In this document: positions 1-11,335 of the stretch, one piece after another
Position numbering within the stretch: the first letter of the stretch is position 1
How the letters are laid out: the number at the start of each line of letters is the position of its first letter
DNA from: Prorocentrum cordatum
Taxonomy: Eukaryota > Sar > Dinophyceae > Prorocentrales > Prorocentraceae
Reading direction: 5' to 3'
Assembly: GCA_963575745.1 (NCBI GenBank)
Contig: CAUYUJ010018726.1
Coordinates: forward strand, 523,075-587,074
DNA length: 64,000 bases
Program-made: the position numbers and the translations under genes
Notes under the pieces: generated by a model
The model's input: only the letters and a program-made list of their open reading frames with translations
What the model was told of the DNA's origin: nothing
Database searches by the model: none

Positions 1-90
1 GAAGGAAATCCATGACATGCGGGAAACGTTATCCGCGGAGCTGCCAGCTGCACGGAGACGCAATGATGGGAAAAGCCGCAGCCCGACGCG

Positions 91-1020
91 ATGACGACGA
101 GCTTACCTTCAGACAACAAGGCCACGATCAAGGACGACGCGCTCGTGCTTTTCTCGGCTAATATCACTTCTTGGAAGAAGAATAGCAGTTCATTAGTTTC
201 ACACCCTGCTGATCTCTACATGGCCCAAGAAACATGGCTTACTATTTTAGCCAGGGAACGTGCGGAGAGTTTAGCCAGAGCCAAGGGATACACCTTCATC
301 GGTGGCAAGCCTTTACCTGTCAAGCAAGTTCGCGCCAAGTCGGTTCCCACCATGGAGTGCGCAGCTGTCCACGGCGGGGTCGCTATCCTGGGCCGAACAC
401 CTTGCAACTTGCAACCTTGTGCTGCTCGCCTGCCTGCTGCACGTCAAGTGCTTGAATTATCGCGCCGTGTTCGCGCTGTCCTTCCTGTCTACGCGGGTGC
501 CAGCGCGGTCTCGACCTATTTCCCCAACCTCGTCTCTTTCTACAACGAAGCTGGCCGTGGCCCTGCCGCTACCATGCGGAAAGAAAGACTACCCGACAAA
601 GTCCTTGAAGACGGCATCTCAAGTGGGGAGCAGCCTGTCTTAGTATGTGCCGACGCCAACCTTACAGACCGATCCGTGGTCATCCAGGATGCGATTGCCA
701 CAGGTCTATGGGTAGATATAGGTGACAGATTCGTGACTGACGGCCCTCCTGCCGCGACCTACTGCGCAAAGGACTTCGACAAGTGGGATCGTATCAGTCA
801 TGGGAAATGTATCACACGCCCCGATAGGATCCTGGCCAATAGAGCAGCTGCCCCGTGGATCATCAAGTACGGTGTGATACGCGACGCTAGTGTCCCAAGC
901 CACCTGCCTATCAGGATTGAAATCTCGACGAAAGCATTGGCTCTCACACGATGGGCCATGCGAGTATCGAAAGCATTTCCTCTGGACAGCGTACCCCCCA
1001 TGGACGCCGATCTCGAATAG
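91..1020 (+). pseudogene. LINE endonuclease domain (endonuclease/exonuclease/phosphatase fold)
   Basis: An open 309-residue frame with the signature blocks of APE-type LINE endonucleases: an N-terminal SANITSW block (Asn site), QETWL near residue 46 (catalytic Glu), VCADANL near residue 188 (Asp-x-Asn pair), RPDRILAN near residue 244 and SHLPIRIE near residue 269 (terminal catalytic His). In the family this domain nicks target DNA to prime reverse transcription. The expected downstream RT follows on the same strand but in another frame, so this is part of a broken polyprotein. The domain itself is intact and could begin upstream of the first ATG used here. Confidence 0.7.
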
Positions 1021-1105
1021 GACTGCATTGATCATCTCCTGACCACGCATCAAGACGCCTTACATCAAGCTAGAAGCGACCAGAATGCAACACAGATGGT
1101 AGAGA

Positions 1106-2750
1106 TTGCCACCACGATCGCCGAAGCGTACCTCACGGAGAGATGTAAGACCATGGGCACCAACAGTGGAGCTGAAGGAAGATGCACGACGATCGCCTTG
1201 CACGAAGCCTATCGCCAGCCCGGCTTCGACTCGTACATCTCCGACGGATCCCTGGACACAGAAGGCAGCCACCATGCGCAAATCCATGCGAAGGATGCGC
1301 GAAAATATTACCAAACACAAGAGGCATCCCTACCTACCTCTTAAGACCAGGACGGAGATTCTCCAGTTGTGGCGCAAGATCACAGAGGACACGAAGAAGC
1401 TTGGCATCACGGACGACCTCTTTGACCAGCCATGGATAACTCTGGGACAAGCCGAAAGCCTAGTACCTCGCGCCGAAAAGCAGATCGAGAAATACGAAAC
1501 TCTTGCTCTTCAAGGCCGGCTCAAAGTTTGGCGAGCCAAGATGGGTGCAGCTTTCAGCGGCACTTCGACGGCGCGACGAATTTTGAGCAACCACATGCGA
1601 CCTCCACGGGATGAGCCAATTACAGCACTAGCCCTCCAAGGGCCCGCTCGTGATTCGGTATCGTGCGGTGATCGTCGCTACGCTATTCTTCCAGCCGGTG
1701 TCCTTGCTGAACTTCGGAGGGTATGGAATCCAACCTTCAACGAGGCGCCGCCCAAAGATTGGGGCACCTTCTCAGACAAGTGCGGGGACTGCATTTACCG
1801 CGCTCCTTGTCAGATTACCGAGCTGTCAGCCGCAGATTTTCACGCCGCGTTGAAACACCTCAACACGTCGCGAGCTACGGCAGGATGCGGATACCGTGCG
1901 TGTGAACTTCAAGCCTTGCCAATTGCCATCAGAATGGGTTCAGAATGGGTTCAGAATGGCCTGCGATCTTCTCAGAAGTATATTGCAGCGCCCTTCGCAA
2001 ACAAGCTCCTCCTGAAGCTGACGAAGAGGCTATTGAACACTTGGTCCTCCCAGCAGCGGCGCAAGCGAGCAGCGCATCGAAATTCTCCCTTCTTATCGCA
2101 GCGTGGCAACACGCCCGCTGGCGCAACGCAGAGAAGTGGCGAGAAGCCTTCCTTCCCGACAACATGCACGGGGCGCGGCCGACGCACGAGGCCTAGGAGG
2201 TCCCGATCGCACACGCCTTGGCTATGGAATTATCTCAACTGGTCAGACAACATGCCGCATGTGTCTCCGTCGACTGGGTGAAGTTTTTGGCGTCTATCAA
2301 TCGTGAGATCGGAAATCAACTTCTGAAGGAGACGATGACCCACGACGACGCTACTGCAGAGGCGTACAATTACTTATCCGCTGAGCGGCGCCTGGTACGA
2401 GACGCTCGTTTTCGATTCAAACTTGGGCGCAGCGTGGAAGCTACCAGCACTTCTCGGTACACAGGTTTCGTAGGGCCCTTCGTATAGCATAGCAGTTGCC
2501 TTGGCCATGATGGCGGCCTGGACAAGAGCGATTATGAAGCGCACGCCGTGCGACCCTGAAGAATTTATCGACGACAGCAGCCTTCAGTACAGCAGCAATG
2601 ATCCCAACCAGGTGGTCGAGGCCATTATCCGTTCTCTGGATCAATGCGAGCTCTTCGGCTCAGTTACTGGCTGTTCACTCAACAAAGGAAAGACCAAGCT
2701 CCTCGCTAACACAGTGGCTCTGCGAAAATTTTAAATGCGAAGTTCCACGA
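1106..2750 (+). pseudogene. LINE reverse transcriptase, frameshifted
   Basis: Pieces of one RT are spread over all three + frames. A linker and N-terminal part runs to about 1935 (KVWRAKMG; ATAGCGYRACELQALP resembles the usual GPDG block). Motif A is visible as VSVDWVKFLASIN with Asp at 2271. Motif B lies just after a stop near 2471 (GPSYSIAVALAM in frame with the next block). Motif C is FIDDSS at 2564-2581, the YxDD equivalent, followed by SLNKGKTKLL, the usual region after the palm. In-frame stops at 2194 and 2471 and several frame changes make it nonfunctional. The stretch 2750-3125 should hold the thumb but is too decayed to follow. Confidence 0.65.
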
Positions 2751-3125
2751 GGTCAATGTATCTTGTGCGCGAGCCATCGCCCTGGTAGGCGGCGTCCTCA
2801 GCGACGGCACTATGGAGTCACAAGCTGATCGTAATGCTTTACTCGCCAAGAGGATAGCCAAACTAGATCACGTGCTCGACCGAGTTGACAGGGGCCCAGG
2901 CTCATTTTAATGGCGCGATCGGTGTATCACGACTTACGGTAGCGCAGTTGGGTTCTATGGTTCTGAACTCCAATTGCCGAACGCGACCAAGACAAAACAT
3001 CTCAGTTCTCGCATTCATCGCATCTTGCTGAACGGGAAGGCGATTGGCGATCCAGGGCTTCAACGTTCATTTGGAGTTGTCACGGGCACTTACTAGATCC
3101 GTGGAAAGCTTGTCGTTACTGGGCG

Positions 3126-4352
3126 TTGATAACATTACGCCGGCTCCTCCAGTTGCGTCCTCATCTTCGTCGTAAAATGCTTGGAGTCCTTCAACAACAC
3201 CACGCTGCAGAAAGCTTATCTCATGCTCATGGACCAGGACAAGTTCTGCTTCACATGTGTTCGGATCTGCGCTGGACGCTCAACGGGGGTCTCAGTATTC
3301 AGCGAGCCTCAGGGGGCCACATCTCCTTCACGGAGGGCGACGACCTGCTGTGGAGACGCATTGTTCGACAGGATCTACGACGAGCGGTATGGCGTACGGG
3401 TTATTATGTACATACCAATCGAGATCAGCACTCCCGAGAAGAGTTCCGAGGCGTATTGGGGCGCAGTATCGACTACGAATCGACTGTGGCCGCCTACAGG
3501 AAGAAGAGAAGAAACAAAGCTGGCCTGAACGACACCAACGGTACCATCGAGGTCTGCCCCTACAAGTGGACGGCGAAAAGAAGAGCGGCTGCGCGCATTC
3601 TCTGGAGTGGAGGCCTTTTAACTTCTTCACGTATGTGCCGGACCAAGTACTGTTCTCTCAATACATGTCCTTTTTGCTTCAAAGTTCCTGAGGCCACAGC
3701 CCACGCATTGTGGGAATGTGAGCGCTCTGGCGATTCTCGAAGATGGCTGTATGAGAAATATTCTAACTACAACTTCACGGAGCTACCTGCCGCCACTCGC
3801 TTATGCGGACTGGTCTTGGACGACGAGAGAGTGGGCGAACACTTCGCTGAAGTTGCTACGCCTGGCGCGCACAACCTCCCGGAGGCACGTCCACCTGACC
3901 TGGGCTCCCAAGATGAGCGCTCCCTGGACAGTGAGGGCTACGTCATTGTAGCAGGTGGCGGGGCTGCACCCGGCGGTCAAGCCGACTTTCGCCTCCGCCG
4001 AGGGGGCAGCGGTTTGTATTACGGGCGGCAGCACTCACACAACAGCACCATTGCTCTGGAAGGAATGGTACATAACGCGCAATGGGCTGAGCTCCGTTCG
4101 GCACTCAGGTGGGCGCTATGGAACTGGACACGCAGTATTTATCTCACGGACAGCAGTTACGTCTGCCGAGGTCTGCAGAAATTGATCCTCCAACGCCCGA
4201 CCAGATTCAGATCACACAAGGACTTGTGGGTGCGACTGCAGCAGGCAATAGCAGCAAAAGGCCACAAGAACTTCAAGACCCGCAAAGTAAAAGCCATCAA
4301 ACTCGTGCTCAACGCGAAGCTGAGACAGATGATGCGAAGAGGCTGCGTTTGA
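3126..4352 (+). pseudogene. LINE C-terminal finger and RNase H domain
   Basis: A 408-residue frame. The first part is a poorly conserved RT thumb/linker. CPFCFKVPEATAHALWECE at 3666-3722 is a zf-RVT-like Cys-His finger. The C-terminal part is an RNase H type I fold: a Gly-rich first strand near 3985-4030, the Glu in QWAELRSAL at 4089, and the Asp in YLTDSSYV at 4149. The order RT, finger, RNase H is typical of plant and protist LINEs. The reading frame shifts again near its 3' end: an overlapping frame to 4582 encodes a charged Gln/Arg-rich tail. RNase H would remove RNA from the cDNA hybrid. Confidence 0.65.
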
Positions 4353-4989
4353 AAAATGAAGAAGCAGACAAAAGGGCCAACACAGCTGCACGACTGAGGA
4401 CAATAGATGCGACCTTTCTGGGATCTCATAAGGAACGAGTTCAACGTGAGCAGGACGTTCAGGCCATGCTGCTGGACGTGGTGCAGACTCGTGCCGCCGA
4501 AACAATAGTCATGTTCGGGCGAAAACCACGCGGGGAACAAGTCCAACATTTTTCCAGAAGAAGTCCAAGCCCAGATCCATGATCACGATGAGCCTGGAAA
4601 GCTGTGCCCTGACATGTACGAGGACGACCCATGGGGCGGGGGCATGGACGATCCCGAAGGCGACAGCGGTGCCTCACCACACCCAGTTTGCCAACCCCCC
4701 CGTCGTCTCGTTGGAAAGCAGCCCAGGGCGCCACGGCCTGGGAGCAACAGCACACCGTCTACGAGACTCAGAGGATCTCCCGCCATCACACCTTCAGCGG
4801 CGAGTGCACCTACACCTGCATCGACAACTTCAGCTCCCATGGTTACTGCGAGGCAGGAAGTTGTTTTCGTTTTTTCCCTACCTTGGCTCTGTCTAGAAGG
4901 GTTCTTACTCTCTTAGCTTAAAGAAGCCGGGCAGTGCTACACGCCCCGGGCGGTTCCCCGGGCCCCCTGGGAGCGGTCCCCCCCAGTCC
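4353..4989 (+). other. LINE 3' tail region, no recognised domain
   Basis: A charged coding-like frame (RLRLKNEEADKRANTAARL) continues to about 4582, overlapping the RNase H frame. After this I see only a Pro/Ser-rich stretch and a C-rich/GC-rich segment (4930-5000) with no clear product. It is probably the degenerate 3' end of the LINE. Confidence 0.35.
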
Positions 4990-5406
4990 CCTGGGAGCTT
5001 TAACTTTAGCTTCAGCTTTAGCTTTAGCTTAGCTTTAGCTTAGCTTCAGCTTAGCTGTAGCTTAGCTTTAGCTTAGCGTTTCGTTTAGCTTTTCGCTTAG
5101 CGTTTAGCGTAGCCTTAGCTTAGCTTTAGCTTAGCTTGAGCTTAGCTTGAGCTTAGCTGCAGCTTAGCTTTAGCTTAGCTTTAGCTTAGCTGTAGCTTAG
5201 CTTTAGCTTAGCTTTAGCTTAGCTGTAGTTTAGCTTTAGCTTAGCTGTAGCTTAGCTGTAGCTTAGCTGTAGCTTAGCTTTAGCATAGCTTTAGCATAGC
5301 TTTAGCTTTAGCTTAGCTTTAGCTTAGCTTTAGCTTAACTTTAGCTTAGCTGCGGCTTGGCTTTAGCTTAGCTTTAGCTTAGCTTTAGCTTAGCTTTAGC
5401 TTAGCG
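4990..5406. repeat. AGCTT satellite (11 bp unit TTTAGCTTAGC)
   Basis: About 400 bp of near-continuous tandem repeats based on TTTAGC plus TTAGC, with variants TGTAGC, TTGAGC and TTCAGC. Each unit contains the palindrome AGCT. It lies immediately downstream of the LINE. Confidence 0.9.
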
Positions 5407-6834
5407 TTACTGTTACTATTAATGCTGCTTTCCTAGGGTTTCCAACTCCTAGGTAGGGTCGCACTGGGGTATTTTTTTGCGCGTTCTCTGGGAACCACGT
5501 GCGACCACACCTCGGAAGCCCTGGCTTCAATGACATGCACTACAAGACCAACTCTTCACGAAGCACGATTAGCACTGGAAGGTATCGAATGTCGCGGCTC
5601 TGCGTTGGCACTGGGCTACGACCTACGTCGACACCGACCCTCCACCCATCGATGGGGCAAGAAACGGTGGCGGTCAACCAGACATGCACTATCATGGCAG
5701 TGCTGGACTTTACCCTGGCCACAGGCGAATACATGGGATGGCGCAATCAGAAGTCGGAAGTATCTATCGGTACGGCAGCGAAAATGTTCACGGCAGCCAG
5801 CAGCAATTTGATAGCGCGGTTTGGAATGCAAGAACAGTGATCATATTCAAGAGACGCCAAGTCTCAGAGCATCTTCACGATGGTCAAGGAGCGCAGGCAA
5901 TTATTGCCCCTAGGTCTTAAGATGTCGACAGGCTTCCACGGCAGGCTTAAGTTATTGCAACCAGCGGCAGTCAATTCGATCTCGTTCAATTTCGCGGTGC
6001 TGCAGGTGAAACAACCTTCGCCTACTCCGTGGGCGTCCTTGTACTTCCCCAACAGCCAGGTGGCGCCCTTGTGGTCAGGCGGTCTGGCCGACCGACGGCA
6101 GCGAGGCGCGCCCAGACGGTTGCGAGGCAAACAGGAAAGGCCGAAATACGAAGCGCAAGAGCAGGCGCCACGCGTTCCTCGAGCTCGGGTTGGGGTACGT
6201 CAGTCGCATAAGACCTTGAGAGAGACACGCGCGGGGGACTTCTCTGAGTCGGATAAGGAATACCTCAAGTCCTTGCCACAATTTCACCGACAAAAGGAGG
6301 AGCAGCGATTGACTCACAATAAAGAAGCGGAGGAGGACCAAGATCGCCACTCATTCCCTACTCGTTTTTCGACGGCAGCATCAACGACACTAAGATGTAT
6401 ACGACGTCAGCGAGATACAGATTTGGCCAGCTCCCCGTTGCCCGCAGCATCAAGTCGTGGTTTGGAAGAATGCGGAGAAAGTTTGCCCAGGACGATACGA
6501 TCTCGGGGGTGAAGCGCTCGGGGCCCGGCAGCAGCGCTGCACCTTCATAGTGACCTCACACGCAAGTTGGATCGAGGAAGTCAACAAGCGCAGTTGGGGC
6601 GACGGCTCGCGGCATGTGTTATTTTCGATGCGAAAGAGCTTTGCACTTCATGTGGCTTGCAGGAGACCAGGGTGCCGTGCGCACAAGCAAGGTCAATGCA
6701 GCAAGACGGTTCGGAAATTGCTCAACGCTCCATGTTCGGGCGAGGCTGGCGCTGAGACGGGGCGCGACTATGAGCCGCAGTACCTCGACTACAACACCTA
6801 CCTCTCTCTGCCTCAGGGCCCAGGTCACTGAGCA
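5407..6834 (+). other. Unassigned region with weak coding-like frames
   Basis: Open frames at 5880-6512 (210 residues, basic and Gln/Glu-rich, SDKEYLKSLPQFHRQKEEQR) and 6457-6831 (124 residues with C-x4-C and C-x5-C-like spacing) overlap in different frames. I recognise no family. They may be remnants of another element or of 5' exons of the kinase that follows. Real translation is not shown. Confidence 0.25.
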
Positions 6835-7507
6835 GGGGGGCGTGCTCTGGCGGAACTCCGCGATCGGGTACTGCTACATGAACAAGTTCCCCCCATCAAG
6901 CCGGAGAACATCATCGTCAATGAGACGCCCGAAACCGTCACCATCAAATTGGTCGACTTCGACCTCGCCATCGTCCTCGAGGAGGAGAGCAAGACGCGCT
7001 ACAGCCCCTGCGGCACTGTGCCCTTCGCCGCCCCAGAGGTGTTGCTGGGCGACCCCCCCTACGACCCCTTCCCGGCGGACATCTGGGGCCTGGGCCTGGT
7101 GCTCATGGAGGTTATCTGCGGGGTGCGCATGGGTGCGCGCGGTGGAGCTCGCAATCGAGGAGGGCGCGGGGCGGGAGTTGCAGTCAGAGGGCGAAGACAC
7201 ATTGCTCGCCGAGAGCATTCGGACCTTCTTCCGGATGCCCGCCGCGGTGGCCGGCCTGCCGGAGCAGCGCTGCCGCCCAGAGCTCCGCTCTCTGTTGCCC
7301 CTCTGCAGCGCGATGCTTACTGGGATGTTGGCGGTCGACCCTGCTCAGAGGATGGAGGCCGACGACGTCCGCTCCGTGGTGGAGCAGGGCCTCGCGCCTG
7401 TGCAGCCCTTCGCGCCCGCTGGGCCGCCGGCGCCCAGCGGCCGGCGGCGTCGCGCCTCGCTGCGCGTCGTCTCACACGGCGCCCCTGGAGCAGGCGGCAC
7501 GCAGTGA
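6835..7507 (+). pseudogene. Serine/threonine protein kinase, C-terminal half, frameshifted
   Basis: Subdomains are clear in one frame from 6835: LLHEQVPPIKPENII (catalytic-loop region), LVDFDLAIV (DFG replaced by DFD), CGTVPFAAPEVLLG (activation segment ending in APE) and PADIWGLGLVLMEVICG (DxWxxG). The frame then breaks at a 10 bp tandem duplication (7121-7130 and 7131-7140), and the kinase continues in the next frame with LLPLCSAMLTGMLAVDPAQRM (subdomain XI) to a stop at 7505. The HRD catalytic Asp is absent: only VPP stands where HRD should be. The N-lobe is not seen; a stop at 6829 or an intron boundary lies just upstream. It could be an exon of a host gene or a pseudogene. A calcium-dependent-type kinase is possible but not supported by any EF-hand here. 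Confidence 0.7.
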
Positions 7508-8640
7508 GGTCCACGCCGCCACGCCGCGGAAGCAACACGGCGCACGGTGAGGTCAGCGGGCCGCCCGCTCGAGGCGGTGGGCGACCATCAGCACTGCCGC
7601 AGTGTCCCAGAAGCGGCTCGTACTTCTGATCCTGTTGATCCTCCTGCTGCGTTTTCCTTGAAGGTTTTCGCTATCGGCCAGCCATTTGTGTTCGAACCCG
7701 TGACTTGGCGCGTCCAAGGGCACGTTCAATGCAGCATTCTGCACGTCGTGGCGCGAATAAGTCAGAAACCTCCACGAAGCTGGAGCAGTTTCGAATCTTG
7801 TTGTAGCACTGCCACGGTTCTGTGTTGGCAAGGCTTGCGCAGGGCCGGGCAGTCACTTTGTCAGAAAACTGAGTACGTTTTCTAGACCTTTTTGTTTGAT
7901 CTGCAGCTTACTTGTTGTTCACCGAGCAGTGCTTACATTGGAGCGTTTCCCTGTTTGTCAGGTAAGGCGTTTGCCGTCTTGAGCAGGGCCACTGTTCGGG
8001 GGCCACGCCCATGCGCCCGTGTGATCGGCGTAGAGTCGTCCGTCTTGCTCAGTCCTCCTCCACGTCATCTCTTCCTCTTCTTCCTCCGTTCGTCCGTCTC
8101 CCTCTCTTCCTCCCTTCTGGTTCCCTTCCTTCCTCCCCCATCGTTGTCCTGCTCCATCTTCTTGTCCTCCTCGCCTCTCGATCTGTACCGTGTTGCTGCC
8201 TTGACAGTCGTCTTTGATCCGCGGGTAGCGGTAGATTGGCGACGTTCGGAGCGCAACAGGTAGGCCTGGAATATGCAGGCTCGGTGGGGACTTCTGGCCA
8301 TTTTGTTTATGATGGTTTTGCCGTGCTGTAGGCGACGCCTACCTTTAATATTTAAGAACACGCGGTTGCCTGGAGAGGTGGTCGCGTTATCATGGTACAG
8401 GGAGCTTGCATTTTGTCGAGGCGGTCGGCGTTCCAGCGCAGTCTTCCCTGGCGGCTGCCTGCCCAGCGGAGCCAGGTCCTTCCCCTGGCGCTGCTAGCAG
8501 CCGTGCTGGACCCCTTTTATATACTTCTCCCTAGCTCCCCCAGCATTCCTTACCCGTCCTGGCGGCTCTCTGGCTCTGGGGAGCTCCCAGGGAGTTTACG
8601 GACCACGCACTTGTAACCCAGGGTTAGGGTCGTTCGTCTC
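7508..8640. other. Non-coding, partly pyrimidine-rich
   Basis: No convincing gene. 8040-8180 is CT-rich (repeated CTTCCTC). Frames here are short and compositional. It may be 3' sequence of the kinase or simple intergenic DNA. Confidence 0.4.
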
Positions 8641-8693
8641 CTCCTCCTGCTCCTCCTCCTCCTCCTCCTCTTCCTCCTCCTCGTGCTCTGACA
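8641..8693. repeat. CTC/CTT trinucleotide tract
   Basis: A short run of CTCCTCCTC-type repeats that leads into the GGGTCGC minisatellite. Confidence 0.8.
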
Positions 8694-8699
8694 AGTTCG

Positions 8700-9495
8700 G
8701 CGCGGGGGGGATCGCTGGCGGTCGCAAAAACAGCCCGCCGCAAGCGCCGAATCTTTGGCTTGTTCAGTGAACGTAGTTTGGGTCGCGGGTGGGTCGCGGG
8801 CTCTCCATCTCCACCTGGAAGGAATTCGTAAACAGCCCGCCACAGGCGACGAAAAGTTTGATTTGTACATTGAACGCGGTTTGGGTCGCAGAGAAACCCG
8901 CCGCAGGCGCCGAATGTTTGGCTTGCTTAATGAACGTAGTTTTGGTCGCGGGTGGGTCACGGGCTCCTCCACCTCCACCTGGAAGGAACTCAAAAACAGC
9001 CCTCCGCAAGCGCCGAACATTTTGATTTGTATACAACGCGGTTTGGGTCGCGGGTGGTCGCAGGTTCTCCACCTGGCACGAATGCAAAAGAAACCCGCCG
9101 CAGGCGCCGAAAATTTTGGGTGGGTCGCGGCTTGGGTCGGCAGGTGGGTCGCGGTGGGTCGCGGGAAGGTCGCGGGCGCGGTTTGGGTCGCGGGTGGGCC
9201 GCAGGTTCTCCACCTGGAACGACTGCAAAAGAAACCCGCCGCAGGCGCCGAAAATTTTGGGTGGGTCGCGGGGTGGGTCGCGGGTGGATCGCGGTGGGTC
9301 GCGGTGGGTCGCGGGTGGGTCGCGGGTGGGTCGCGGAGTGGGTCGCGGAGTGGGTCGCGGGTGGGTCGCGGGTGGGTCGCGGGGTGGGTCGCGGGTGGGT
9401 CGCAGGGTGGGTCGCGGGTGGGTCGCGGGTGGGTCGCGGGTGGGTCGCGGGGTTGGTCGTGGGTGGGTCGCGGGCCGGGTCGCGGGTGGGACGAC
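8700..9495. repeat. Composite minisatellite: GGGTGGGTCGC arrays with a recurring ~27 bp insert
   Basis: Two levels of repetition are visible. The base unit GGGTGGGTCGC is repeated nearly without break at about 9280-9490. Upstream, a longer unit around CCCGCCGCAAGCGCCGAA recurs at about 8731, 8834, 8896, 8999, 9092 and 9234, often after CCACCTGGAAGGAA and before TTTGGGTCGC. The long open frames on both strands (for example 8550-9521 on the minus strand, Arg/Pro/Thr-rich) are products of the repeat and not genes. Confidence 0.9.
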
Positions 9496-9499
9496 GACA

Positions 9500-9975
9500 A
9501 CAAATAAACAACTAACAACAAGAAGAATCCGCATCGCGGAATTCCACTTCAGCCACGCACCCAGGGACAGTAAATGACCGTTCAGTTCAGCCCCCTCACT
9601 CTGATCTAAGAATTGAAGGGCGGCTGTAGTTTGACATAAGTATTAGCTCACAAATAAAACGTGCAACATAGATCGTATTATCAGGAATAATAAAAAGAAC
9701 AATGCACCACATAAAGTAAATGAAACAAACCATAACATGAAATAATGCGTAGTGTATAGCATATAATCATTACCACTACGTCATCAGCAATGAAGTATTC
9801 ATGCTACTACAGACTGCTCGAATATATCTGTAACATGGATACTACATACTACATAATATATTGCATTGGCAACATATTATAAACACTAGAAAACATACAA
9901 TGTTCACTACTAGGGTAGTATCAGAATGCGTAGTAGTAATTTGTACCGTAGCACTATACGAGGCCTCTGAATCGC
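9500..9975. other. AT-rich island without genes
   Basis: In a GC-rich window, about 9590-9970 is strongly AT-rich with many TAATA, CATAA and ACTAC stretches and no open frame of note. I see no matrix-attachment or origin consensus that I could defend. Confidence 0.6.
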
Positions 9976-10309
9976 TACCCTGGCACGACTGCTGAAAGGC
10001 CGAAGGCTAGTAGAATAGCACGCGGCGCGTCCCAAAATCTCACAATCGTGAAGGGTAGGCGGGAAACCGAAGCGGGCGGGGCCGAGGGGAAGGCCGAGAT
10101 GAAGGCTGCCAAGAGGATAGGGGGCCGAGGGCGGGAGAGCACTGACAGCGCTCGTATTTTACGAACTCCGCCATTGCGAAGACGACAGTACGGGCGCCGC
10201 AAGCGCCGTGACGGCCGTCGAGGGAAACGCGTTCCCCGCGAAGTCTCGAAATTCGTTTTCGGACAAGTCCGGGGGGGCGCCTTCCATCACCTCAGGCGTG
10301 GCGAAAACG

Positions 10310-10570
10310 CCCGCACTCCCTCCTCCCCCTCCCCGTCCTCCTCCTTTTCATCCTCATCCCCCTTCTCCTTCTCCTCCTCCTGCTCCTTCTCCTCCTCCTG
10401 CTCCTCCTACGTACTCTACTCCTCCGCCTTCCCCTTTTTCTCCCTCTCCTCCTCCTCCTCCTCCTCCAATTATGCTTCTCCCACCCCCCTCCCCCCATAC
10501 ATCCCTTCTTCTCCTCCTCTTCCTCCCTCTCCCGCTCCCCCTCCTACGCCTCCCACCCCCTCGCTCCGGC
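10310..10570. repeat. Pyrimidine-rich tract (CCT/CTC repeats)
   Basis: A long C/T-only tract with CTCCTC runs. Open frames rich in Pro/Ser here are compositional. Confidence 0.85.
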
Positions 10571-10734
10571 CCCCTATCGACCCGGTTCTCTACTAGTAGC
10601 GGTGGAGGGTGGGGGCGGAAGGATGGAGGGAGGGGCTCCCCCACTTCGGGTAGCCCTGCAGCAGCATGGCCTCGCGGCCCAGCAGCATGCGCGGCGGCGC
10701 GGCGACGCCCATCCAGAGCCGCGAGCCTACTCAA

Positions 10735-10901
10735 TGGAGAGGCAGGGCAGGGGAGCAACGAGCAGGGAAGGAGTATGAAGAGAAGGGGGAGGAGAAGGAG
10801 GAGAAGGAAAAAGAAGGGAAGGGAAGGGAAAGGAAGGGTGAGTCAGGGAAGGGAGGAGGAGGAGGAGAAGGACGAGGAGGAGGAGCAGGATGATAATAAT
10901 A

Positions 10902-10989
<88 letters not shown>

Positions 10990-11335
10990 GGAGGAGGAGG
11001 AGGAGGAGGAGGGCGAGGGTGAGGAGGAGCGGGGGGCGGAGGAAGAGGTGGAGGGGAAAGCGGAGGCAATGGAGAGCGAGAGAGGAGGACGACAAGGGCA
11101 TGGGAGGAGGAGGGGAGGATGATGAGGAGGAGGAGGAAGAGGAGGACGAGGAGCTCCTCCCCCCTTTCCTTCTCCTTCCCCTGCGCCCCCTTCAATTCCG
11201 TGCCTCGCCGTGACCTTCGTGCTTCGGTGCCGTCGGGAAGGAACAGGAGGAGGTGGAGGAGGAGGAGGAGGAGGAGGAGGAGGAGGAGGAGGAGGGGGAG
11301 GGGGAGGGGGAGGGGGGGAGGACGAGGAGGAGCTA
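10735..11335. repeat. Purine-rich tract with a (GAT)n core
   Basis: An A/G-rich stretch 10735-10890, then an almost pure GAT array at about 10903-10988, then GAG/GGA repeats to 11140, and a second GAG array 11230-11330. In different frames it reads as poly-Asp, poly-Met or poly-Glu; these are not supported as proteins. It is complementary in composition to the pyrimidine tract at 10310-10570. Confidence 0.9.

Larger units (their letters stand above)
91..4900 (+). mobile_element. Degenerate APE-type LINE (non-LTR retrotransposon)
   Basis: Three consecutive + strand segments carry, in the order expected for a LINE ORF2, an APE-like endonuclease (91-1020), reverse transcriptase (about 1850-2750) and a Cys-rich finger plus RNase H (3126-4352). 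The segments lie in different frames and are interrupted by stops and frameshifts, so the copy is dead. No LTR or flanking target duplication is visible; the 5' end may lie before the window. The 3' side runs into an AGCTT satellite. Order and motifs are seen directly; the LINE assignment follows from family knowledge. Confidence 0.75.

Noticed and set aside
7680-7705. GGGTTCGAACA on the minus strand as a tRNA T-loop
   Set aside because: The flanking bases do not form a T-stem and no acceptor or anticodon arm can be built.
8550-9521. Long minus-strand open frame of 323 residues and + strand counterparts
   Set aside because: The Arg/Pro/Thr-rich and Gly/Arg/Val-rich products are direct translations of the GGGTCGC minisatellite; all frames are open for the same reason.
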